Virus record (IMG/VR): IMGVR_UViG_3300027896_000279
Coordinates: 1 to 20,475 of that record
Reading direction: 5' to 3' (one strand)
Source of the DNA: a virus
Length of the DNA stretch: 20,475 nucleotides
Shown piece after piece: positions 13,569-20,475 of the stretch; the stretch's first letter is position 1; every line of letters starts with the position of its first letter. The notes beneath the pieces are model-generated. The model was not told where the DNA came from, ran no database searches, and worked only from the letters and a program-made list of their open reading frames with translations. The translations under genes and the position numbers were made by a program.

Positions 13569-15620
13569 ATGCACCATTTCATTTATCCATCACAAGATAC
13601 TTACATAACCAATACGGTTAACTACCCGAACAAGAATTTTGGGTTGGATGAAATCCTGCGTGTTGGGACAAAAGATTCGTCAAACCGGTTCACTCTTGAT
13701 ACCACAACATTTTCATATAACAGTCAGAGTGTTGTTGGCCTATGTGTTTCGTTATTCACTGGAACCATAACGTCTGGTTCTATAAACGGTTTTGCCTCCT
13801 ATATTACGGCATCATGCACAGGGGGTTCAGGTAGCATTAGTGGGTCTGCATTTTCCGGTTCTGGCGTATTGAATGGACAATGGTTTTCGGGAAGTGCCAC
13901 AGGTTGCACTGGTACACTTTCGTCTTTCGCGGGTCGTATGACGGGCACCGTTACCGGACATTATACAGTGTCACAGTCACATCAAGTTGTTCGAACCAAG
14001 AGATATGTTAACCGTGCTTTGGTTAAGTTTGATTTGACAGCCATTTCTCAATCCGTGGTTTCGGGAAATATTTCCTCCCCACACTTTACATTGAAACTGA
14101 GTGTATCCAAGGAAGAAGAAGTCCCCATTGAATACTTGGTATATGCCTATCCAATCAGTCAAAGTTGGGTCATGGGCGACGGCTATTTGTCGGATGGTGG
14201 GTCAACTCAGGGGGCTAGTTGGAACTACAAAGATTACTACTCCGGAAGTTATTGGACATATGTAACCGACCCGAACGGACTAACTCCGATTGACTTTATT
14301 GGAACTTCATCGTTGACACAACAGGTGTGGAACAGAGGCGGTGGCACTTGGTACACAAGTGCCTATGACAGCCAATCATTCAGTTATGAGGTTGGAGACA
14401 TCAACATGGATGTTACCAACATCGTATATGCTTGGTTGAGTGGAAGCATTCCAAACGAAGGGTTCATACTCATTTCCGGTGAAGAAACAGAACCGACTGG
14501 TTCGGACATGGGGTTGTATTACTTTAGCCAAGATTCCAATACAATTTACCGCCCACATTTGGATGTTGGATGGAATGACTTTACTTGGACAACTGGCAGC
14601 GTTTCAACGGGAAGTGTTGTTATTTCAACCATTCCGTCTGGTTACAATGCTTGGGTTACAAACGGAGAGATTACAGATGCATCTGTTTACGGAACTTTCC
14701 ACGGCACATCAAACTACTCTGTGGATGTTAGTTTGTCGGCTAGTGGCGTTATTGATGTTACTGGACTTACAGGGTCAATTCAAAGCCGGAGAGTTTATGG
14801 AAACTTTTCGGGGTCATCAAGCAGTTCGTATGACATGTCCACTTTGGCTACCAGTTCTTATTTGCTTGGAGGTTTGTTAAATGGGGCATTTAGCGGAAGT
14901 ATATTCACATCTAGTGTGGTTTCTTATACTTTGCCTTGGGGATATTTGACTGGTTCGTGGATTTCTCAAAGTATAGTTGGTAGTCAATTAAAAGCCAACT
15001 TACCATTCCCGATTTACCCAAGCATTTATTGCGATGTTTGGGGGTCATACATATACAACACTGCTTTGGGCACATTCAACATAACAAATTCGTTGACCAG
15101 TGCTAGTTTTGATGGTGTATTTGTTGCTGGATTGTTAATGGGCGGCAAATTAAAAGCCCAACTCAGCGGCACATTTTTGACGAGTAGTTATTCCTATACC
15201 AGTAGCGTAACAATGGCTTCCATGAGTCTTGAACCTGTTCAGTTCACTCCGCCGTTTGTTACTGTTATTCAGAACTTACCTCCGACCGTTAGGGCTGGCA
15301 ACATTGTTCGCATCAATCTGTTTGCTCGACCGGAATTTCCATTCAAGAACTTCCAACGGCGGACTCAATTCACACAGTATCTCACGCCACAATATCTGCC
15401 TACCGAATCCTACTATGCGATAAAAGACAACGAAACCGACCAAATTGTGCTCGATTTTGACAACAACACAAAATTGAGTTGTGATGTTAACGGAAACTAT
15501 TTCCTTCTTGACACCACAGGTTTGCCACAAGAGCGATATTTCAAGGTTTTAATACGAAGTGAACAATCATCTTCTATTTATACATTTGACAAAGGTGATA
15601 TATTCAAAATAGTAAGATGA
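13569..15620 (+). CDS. Baseplate-associated protein with split DNRLRE-like domain
   Basis: 683 aa. The start, YPSQDTYITNTVNYPNKNFG, and NRALVKFDL (residues 148-156) fit the DNRLRE pattern (D-T-Y, N-P-N-G, then a lone KFDL), with the later parts at W-GD-G (about 197-205), a Trp/Tyr strand and VTNIVYAWLSG (about 282-292), ending RPHLDVGW at 328-335. Residues about 40-145 are a Gly/Ser/Thr-rich insertion that splits the first strands. Residues about 340-540 carry further Gly/Ser/Leu beta segments, such as LLGGLLNGAFSGS and LLMGGKLKAQLSGT. The last 140 residues are a distinct, less repetitive domain. DNRLRE domains are known as carbohydrate-binding modules. Position after gp6 implies a baseplate-attached role. 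The TGA stop overlaps the next ATG by four bases. Confidence 0.72.
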   Translation: MHHFIYPSQDTYITNTVNYPNKNFGLDEILRVGTKDSSNRFTLDTTTFSYNSQSVVGLCVSLFTGTITSGSINGFASYITASCTGGSGSISGSAFSGSGVLNGQWFSGSATGCTGTLSSFAGRMTGTVTGHYTVSQSHQVVRTKRYVNRALVKFDLTAISQSVVSGNISSPHFTLKLSVSKEEEVPIEYLVYAYPISQSWVMGDGYLSDGGSTQGASWNYKDYYSGSYWTYVTDPNGLTPIDFIGTSSLTQQVWNRGGGTWYTSAYDSQSFSYEVGDINMDVTNIVYAWLSGSIPNEGFILISGEETEPTGSDMGLYYFSQDSNTIYRPHLDVGWNDFTWTTGSVSTGSVVISTIPSGYNAWVTNGEITDASVYGTFHGTSNYSVDVSLSASGVIDVTGLTGSIQSRRVYGNFSGSSSSSYDMSTLATSSYLLGGLLNGAFSGSIFTSSVVSYTLPWGYLTGSWISQSIVGSQLKANLPFPIYPSIYCDVWGSYIYNTALGTFNITNSLTSASFDGVFVAGLLMGGKLKAQLSGTFLTSSYSYTSSVTMASMSLEPVQFTPPFVTVIQNLPPTVRAGNIVRINLFARPEFPFKNFQRRTQFTQYLTPQYLPTESYYAIKDNETDQIVLDFDNNTKLSCDVNGNYFLLDTTGLPQERYFKVLIRSEQSSSIYTFDKGDIFKIVR

Positions 15621-16366
15621 AAAAATATTTAAGACACTGCTCCAAATGTAAAAAGGAACTTTGGTATTATAGTTACAAACAGTGGTGGAGGGCTAATAAA
15701 AACAAATGTAATTGTAGGTCATGTTCCAAAAAAGGAAAACCTAGCGGTCGAGAAGGCAAAAATCATACTAAAGAAACCATTGAAAAAATTCGTTTAAGCA
15801 ACATTGGTAAACATGTAATTTCTGATAATGCCCGAATCAAATTGTCAATATCAAGAAAAGGCAAAGTAGCATCTTGGGTAACACGGACAAAAATGTCCTT
15901 GAATAGTTCTCCGTGGAATAAAGGAAAATGCCACTCAGAAGAAACAATACAAAAAATCAAGGACAAAAGAAAATCACAAGTTATTACAGAAACATCTAAG
16001 AAAAAGATGCGTATTTCTGCTATAAACAGAGTTAGAAAATATGGTGTTCAAGCTCGAAATTTCAATCCAAAATCATGTTGTTATATTGACCGATTAAACT
16101 TAATGATTGGAACGAATTTACAACATGCCTTGAATGGCGGTGAAATGGAGTTAGAAGGGTATCTTGTGGATGGGTATGACGAAAACAAAAACGTTGTATT
16201 TGAATATGATGAACCTCACCATCACCAACCAAAAAACAAAACAAAAGATTTGGTTAAACAAAAACAGATTGTTGAAAATATAAATCCGTCTTTGTTTCTT
16301 CGATATGATGAACGTTCAAATCGGTTATATGATGTCGAAACCAATCAAAATTTATCACTGGTCTAA
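15617..16366 (+). CDS. Free-standing homing endonuclease-like protein (paralogue of 10953 gene)
   Basis: 249 aa. A zinc ribbon is likely at C8, C11, C33 and C36 (C31 an alternative). It is followed by several NUMOD3-like repeats: GKNHTKETIEKIRLSNIGKH, the SDNARIKLSISRKGK stretch and GKCHSEETIQKIKDKRKS. The C-terminal core matches the gene at 10953 in spacing: D185, ten residues, E196, Y, D198, and histidines 201-203, then a Lys-rich helix and LRYDE near residue 230. This suggests the same PD-(D/E)XK or Vsr-like nuclease type. Its ATG overlaps the previous stop (ATGA), so translation is coupled to the DNRLRE gene. It is A-rich compared with its neighbours. CTATTTATAC at 15574-15583 lies about 35 nt upstream. 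Likely DNA-cleaving mobile gene. Confidence 0.78.
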   Translation: MKKYLRHCSKCKKELWYYSYKQWWRANKNKCNCRSCSKKGKPSGREGKNHTKETIEKIRLSNIGKHVISDNARIKLSISRKGKVASWVTRTKMSLNSSPWNKGKCHSEETIQKIKDKRKSQVITETSKKKMRISAINRVRKYGVQARNFNPKSCCYIDRLNLMIGTNLQHALNGGEMELEGYLVDGYDENKNVVFEYDEPHHHQPKNKTKDLVKQKQIVENINPSLFLRYDERSNRLYDVETNQNLSLV

Positions 16367-16378
16367 TATGTATTCAAT

Positions 16379-16855
16379 ATGGCTGATTTTTCAGTACAAA
16401 TAACCAATTTTCAGAACTACGGCATCTACAATTACCAGTTTGATGAAGCTGGAAATGAGATTCTGAACCCGTCGTCTTCTGTATTCCAGCAACATTACAT
16501 TGCCTTCCCCACGGTGAATTTTGCGTATGACAACGACAAAATTCTGTCGTTTTATGACCCCACATTTACAGAGTTTACGCCTCCGCCAAGCGAGGAAAGT
16601 TCAGCTCCAACCCAGCAAGATACACTTAACCAGTTAAACGAAATGGTGAAACAAAACCAGCTTTTACAGAATCAGTTGGATGTTTTGGTATCCCAAAACG
16701 AATTCTCACCAACAGATGCCGACACCCAAGCGACCAAGGATATCATTCTGGCGCTGAGGATTCAGATGGGACAGGGGACTTCTGCGGCTGATTTTTACAA
16801 CGAATTTCCATATTTACCGGTACCGTTAGAAAAGAAGGACATAACCGAAGTGTAA
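16379..16855 (+). CDS. Small Gln-rich hypothetical protein, probable baseplate component
   Basis: 158 aa. The first 70 residues are beta-rich with many aromatic residues (NFQNYGIYNYQFDEAGNEIL, then FPTVNFAYDNDKI and FYDPTFTEFTPPPSE). Residues about 80-108 are a predicted coiled coil (DTLNQLNEMVKQNQLLQNQL), and the C-terminus is acidic with ALRIQMGQGTSAADFYNEFP. Start ATG 16379 is in frame with the whole protein; an ATG at 16368 is out of frame and soon stops. It lies between an endonuclease gene and the giant wedge-type protein in the baseplate block. I do not recognise a family; gp53 or another wedge component is possible but unsupported. Confidence 0.65.
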   Translation: MADFSVQITNFQNYGIYNYQFDEAGNEILNPSSSVFQQHYIAFPTVNFAYDNDKILSFYDPTFTEFTPPPSEESSAPTQQDTLNQLNEMVKQNQLLQNQLDVLVSQNEFSPTDADTQATKDIILALRIQMGQGTSAADFYNEFPYLPVPLEKKDITEV

Positions 16856-16859
16856 AACT

Positions 16860-19800
16860 ATGTCATTGCCATATCCATTACTAGGAAATTTTACAGGCAG
16901 TGTTTATTCAGCATCCATACTGAATGAACAAGACAATAGTTTGTTCTATGTCTCCCAAAGTGGGGATGTGTGGTATGGATTTTCAACCAAAGATGTCATT
17001 GAAGTTTCTACTTACGACATTGACGATAATACGATGTTGAACTGGTCCGTTCTGGGTCAACAGAAAACATTCAACACGGTGACTCTAACCTATTTGGATG
17101 CTCTCAATGTTCCGCATGAATACTCCTACCGTGAATTGGTAAGGGATTTCATTCAATACAAGAACAATCAAATCCTTATCAATCCTATTGACGATTTGAC
17201 GGTAATGGGTGTTACGAGTGGCAGTTTCAAGGTATCCTACAATTTCAACCGTGAAATGGCTGGTTCTCCGCTGAACCCGCTTTCCATCAAAGAGGTTTCT
17301 CCGTCCAGAAAAGAAATCAAACTTGTCCCTCAAGGACATTCCGATGCTTCTTATGTATCGTTCTGTTTGAAAAAGTTTCCGATTCGTGATGTCGCACCCG
17401 TTCTCTTGAGTACTACTCAAAAATGCCCCTATGACACAGTTTACAGAGTCATGTATCCGTCATACCAAGCGGATATTGAGTTCTTGAAGTTCATGTTTTT
17501 CTTGGCGGATGACGGCTCTGTATTGACATTCTTGAGAAATTTGTATGAGGATTACATCCGATACACCGCTCTTTCAGAAACTCAAATCAGCGAAGGATTT
17601 GAGCCGACTCGTCTTTTCAGAACCCAAGGTATCCGTACCTATTACAGCAACTATCTTCTTCAAAACTACGAATCCATCTCGGATTTTGAGAGTTTGGAAC
17701 AAAAATTTGAAGAATTCGTCAACCTCAGAATAACTCAACAGTTCGGCCAGTATAACTCTCAACAAGGAGCAGATTACAAAGGGGCTAGGAAATTTGTTCA
17801 TGATTTCTTCTTTGTCTATTACTACCAAACGGCCATTCGCCCCCTTCAACGGAATCATCAAGAGAAGTATTTTGGATATTTCAAGAACGCTTTGAATTTT
17901 GGAGATAATAAATACTTCCAAATCCTAGACCACACATACATTGACGAAAGAAATGTTCCATCCGACCCACTGACTTTGGTGGTTAAGTTATCCACAGAAC
18001 TTCCATCTGATTTGGGCCAGAAAGAATTGTGTTGGGTATCCAACTTCAGCATGATACCGTTTGTCATGACGGCTATCTTGAGGAATCCGGTCAAATACAA
18101 GACCGTCAAAATATCAGCCGCTAACTTTGGGGCACCTTCACAGTTCGTTTCAAAAGAGAATGTCAACAAACTCTACTCTTCGGATGATTTGGCGAACAAC
18201 GATGCTACGGATAACAGCATCTATATCAACAAAACCATCGCCAAACTAAACACCGATTACTCAAATTTCTCCAACTTTGTAGTGTTTTCTTCGGCGGCGG
18301 CTCGGCTTAACATCTTCAAAGGAAAGATGAAGACATGGACTACTCTTAGTAGTTCTCTGTCATCATTGAACGATAGATATGCTACAGCGATATCCAGTTC
18401 AACTGTTTATCCATATTACACAGAAGAGAATAACGAAATCAATACTCAGATAAACGACTTGGTTCAGTCATTTGATGGTTATGAATCATATCTTTTTGAT
18501 GGTGGAAAATATGCTTATGATTTAACCACAAACCTGTTTTTGAGTTCCAGTTATGTGTCTAATCAGGATTGGTCAGCTTCCTATTATGACAAGGAGAATC
18601 GTGATTATTTGGTGGCAAACACCCCCGAATACATTCTCAACGACTCAAACAATGAAGAGTATTTGACTTTCTTATCAATGATGGGACATCATTTTGATGA
18701 CATCTACACCTATATTTCAGCCCTTCCAATTGAGAGACAGGTTCAGAACGAGTTGAGTTCAAGCATCCCAACCAACACACTGAAAGAGATGTTGTATTCG
18801 TTCGGCTGGAATGTGGAAGACATTATCGGCAACTTGGATTTGAATGAGGTTTACCTGAACAGTTTGAATAACAGTTCATACAATGTGATGTCAGGTGAAG
18901 AGAGACTTCAAACGATTTGGAACAGGATTCTTGTTACTTTGCCGGGCATTTACAAGACCAAAGGAACGGAAGAGTGTGTCCGTTACTTGATGGCATGTTA
19001 TGGCTTGCCGAGTTCGCTTATCAACATCAGAGAATATGGTGGAACGGATTACTCAGACGCACCACAACCCACTTACAGGCTGGATGAGAAGTTCTACATG
19101 ATGATATTCTCCGGTGTCAATGATTACATCGAAGGACCAATTCCGTCTTCCACTCAAACAGTAGAGTTCAAGTTCTCTGTTGATAGCGGTTCTAGTTACG
19201 CCGATTATCAAAGTAATACACTGTTCTCAATGATTCCGTATCCATATACCACCCCGGCATCGGGTGCTTGGTCTATTGGAATACAAAAAGTTCCGGGTAG
19301 ATACTTGGGGAAAGTATCATTCCAAATGGGGTCTGGTTCAACAGGAGCCATTCTATCAAGTGAATCGTTGCCTATTTTCAACGGGGATATCTTTAGCGTT
19401 ATGCTCAGGAGAAACGACCCCAACCCGAACTTTGAAGTAACCAACAGCGTTGATTTGTATCCGACTGCTTACGACTTGATAGTTCAAAGAAATGAGAACG
19501 GAAGACAAATTTTCTATTCTTCATCGAGCATCATTTTTCAATCGACGGATAACGAAGTGTTCTCTCAATACGGTTCATTTCGTTTTAGTGATGGAACATT
19601 CAAAGGAACATTAGACAAATTAGCCATTTGGGATGTAGCCATTGACGATTCTGATTTCGATGAACATGTCAACGATTTAGATTCATATGGATATAGCGGT
19701 TCTTTCTCCTACAAGAACTTGTGGGTGAGATTGTCGTTGGATTATCCTGAATCACTCTACTACAATTTAAGCGGGTCGTCGTCGGTGTGGGTGGATAATG

Positions 19801-20475
19801 AGGCAACATACTATGCTATACCGAACTACTATACAAATTCTTTGAACTTGAGTAGTTCCATTATTCCGACTGTTTGGAGTGCTTCACAGGAAATCATCAG
19901 TGGTCGTTGGGTGCCCCAGCATCCGACCGGTTCAGTGGAAACCATTGCTAGAAACTTTCCATCCTTTGTTGGACAGAGTTGGTCGTCTTCGTATGATTAT
20001 ACAAGATGTCAAACGATTTCGGAATCGGTGTATCCATATCATTATCGTGAGCTGACTTACCAACAAGATATTGACGCTTCAAAATACGGACCAAATCGTT
20101 ACAAGAACAAGAAAATTAGAACTCTTGATTACACAATTGAAGCTCGTTTTGATGATAGAGACCGTTCCACAAGCCAGAACGACACCGTTTCAGGAGAATC
20201 CAACCAACTTGGATTCTTCATCGACCCACAGGATGCAAAGAACAAAGACATTATTCGTTATGTTGGCCGAGATGGAATAATGCAATTTATTGGAGACCCG
20301 TCTGATTTGTATAGTGACCGTTACCCAGAACTGATAAACAAGAATGTAGAATATCATTCTTCTGGGAACAAGAAAACATACTTCAACGAAATGTTGACGG
20401 TTTTCAAGTTCTATTTTGATAAATCCATTTTCCAAGTCATCAAGAATATATTGCCAGCAAGAGCCAATGTCTATA
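16860..20475 (+). CDS. Large baseplate protein with LamG-like domain, gp7-like position (3' end outside window)
   Basis: The frame is open from ATG 16860 to the window end, at least 1205 codons with no stop, so a full-length product is still longer. The position after gp6 and the size suggest the role of T4 gp7, a wedge protein of 1032 aa, but sequence similarity to gp7 is not evident to me. Residues about 605-730 contain a characteristic segment: MGHHFDDIYTYISALP, then ERLQTIWNRILVTLPGIYKT, then KGTEECVRYLMACYGLPSSL and NIREYGG. Residues about 744-940 look like a LamG or concanavalin-type jelly roll, ending FKGTLDKLAIWDVAIDDSDF, a typical signature. The rest is Ser/Tyr-rich beta structure. 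It begins 4 nt after the preceding stop without a Shine-Dalgarno sequence. Probably the largest structural protein of the baseplate wedge or its periphery. Confidence 0.8.
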   Translation, partial: MSLPYPLLGNFTGSVYSASILNEQDNSLFYVSQSGDVWYGFSTKDVIEVSTYDIDDNTMLNWSVLGQQKTFNTVTLTYLDALNVPHEYSYRELVRDFIQYKNNQILINPIDDLTVMGVTSGSFKVSYNFNREMAGSPLNPLSIKEVSPSRKEIKLVPQGHSDASYVSFCLKKFPIRDVAPVLLSTTQKCPYDTVYRVMYPSYQADIEFLKFMFFLADDGSVLTFLRNLYEDYIRYTALSETQISEGFEPTRLFRTQGIRTYYSNYLLQNYESISDFESLEQKFEEFVNLRITQQFGQYNSQQGADYKGARKFVHDFFFVYYYQTAIRPLQRNHQEKYFGYFKNALNFGDNKYFQILDHTYIDERNVPSDPLTLVVKLSTELPSDLGQKELCWVSNFSMIPFVMTAILRNPVKYKTVKISAANFGAPSQFVSKENVNKLYSSDDLANNDATDNSIYINKTIAKLNTDYSNFSNFVVFSSAAARLNIFKGKMKTWTTLSSSLSSLNDRYATAISSSTVYPYYTEENNEINTQINDLVQSFDGYESYLFDGGKYAYDLTTNLFLSSSYVSNQDWSASYYDKENRDYLVANTPEYILNDSNNEEYLTFLSMMGHHFDDIYTYISALPIERQVQNELSSSIPTNTLKEMLYSFGWNVEDIIGNLDLNEVYLNSLNNSSYNVMSGEERLQTIWNRILVTLPGIYKTKGTEECVRYLMACYGLPSSLINIREYGGTDYSDAPQPTYRLDEKFYMMIFSGVNDYIEGPIPSSTQTVEFKFSVDSGSSYADYQSNTLFSMIPYPYTTPASGAWSIGIQKVPGRYLGKVSFQMGSGSTGAILSSESLPIFNGDIFSVMLRRNDPNPNFEVTNSVDLYPTAYDLIVQRNENGRQIFYSSSSIIFQSTDNEVFSQYGSFRFSDGTFKGTLDKLAIWDVAIDDSDFDEHVNDLDSYGYSGSFSYKNLWVRLSLDYPESLYYNLSGSSSVWVDNEATYYAIPNYYTNSLNLSSSIIPTVWSASQEIISGRWVPQHPTGSVETIARNFPSFVGQSWSSSYDYTRCQTISESVYPYHYRELTYQQDIDASKYGPNRYKNKKIRTLDYTIEARFDDRDRSTSQNDTVSGESNQLGFFIDPQDAKNKDIIRYVGRDGIMQFIGDPSDLYSDRYPELINKNVEYHSSGNKKTYFNEMLTVFKFYFDKSIFQVIKNILPARANVY

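Noticed and set aside
15586-15615. TTGACA followed by TAGTAA after 18 nt, as a promoter for the endonuclease gene at 15617
   Set aside because: The -10 match is only three of six, the start would be nearly leaderless, and TTGACAAAG recurs in coding sequence here because it encodes common residues such as FDK.
16368-16403. ATG directly after the stop of the second endonuclease gene
   Set aside because: It is out of frame with the following protein and stops after eleven codons.
1-20475. tRNA genes, CRISPR arrays or insertion sequences
   Set aside because: I saw no cloverleaf-like segment, no regular short repeats with spacers and no transposase-type reading frame; intergenic space is too small for most of these.

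Overview
The window is a fragment of a large tailed-phage genome of the T4-like (contractile-tail) kind. Every gene I can support reads on the + strand, most are packed stop-to-start, and the recognisable ones belong to a T4-type baseplate plus its late sigma factor: a gp55-like sigma factor, a gp5-like hub/spike protein, a gp25-like wedge protein, a gp6-like (baseplate J family) wedge protein and a very large partial wedge-type protein with a LamG-like domain. Base composition is moderately AT-rich. The host cannot be named. Most genes have no Shine-Dalgarno sequence in front of their start, which would fit a host such as a member of the Bacteroidota, but a few clear ones exist, so this is only a hint.

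Region by region: positions 1-4893 hold four consecutive fibre-type genes (the first cut by the window edge). Three full ones share a short N-terminal module of about 45 residues and a Ser/Ala/Trp/Tyr-rich repetitive shaft, then diverge completely into different C-terminal tips: a small beta-rich domain (gene 1), a leucine-rich-repeat domain (gene 2), a beta-rich domain (gene 3) and a Trp-rich, possibly beta-propeller domain (gene 4). Genes 3 and 4 are a clear recent duplication in their 5' halves. Positions 4900-6528 hold a four-TM coiled-coil membrane protein, a short intergenic promoter region, a very small ORF and a small single-TM protein. Positions 6539-7417 encode the late sigma factor; a perfect T4-type late promoter box (TATAAATA) lies at the very end of that gene.

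Positions 7448-16855 are the baseplate block: an unknown 127-aa protein, the spike, two unknown proteins, gp25, gp6, a 683-aa protein with a DNRLRE-type domain split by a Gly/Ser-rich insertion, and a small Gln-rich protein. Two related free-standing homing-endonuclease-like genes sit between these structural genes without disrupting any of them. From 16860 to the window end runs one uninterrupted reading frame of at least 1205 codons, the large LamG-bearing baseplate protein.

Together the genes suggest a late module: the gp55-like factor would turn on TATAAATA-type promoters that precede the baseplate genes, and the fibre cassette supplies exchangeable receptor-binding tips. The most notable items are the leucine-rich-repeat fibre tip, the modular tip exchange with a visible duplication, the DNRLRE domain in a baseplate gene, the paired endonuclease paralogues, and the late-promoter boxes with nearby inverted repeats.
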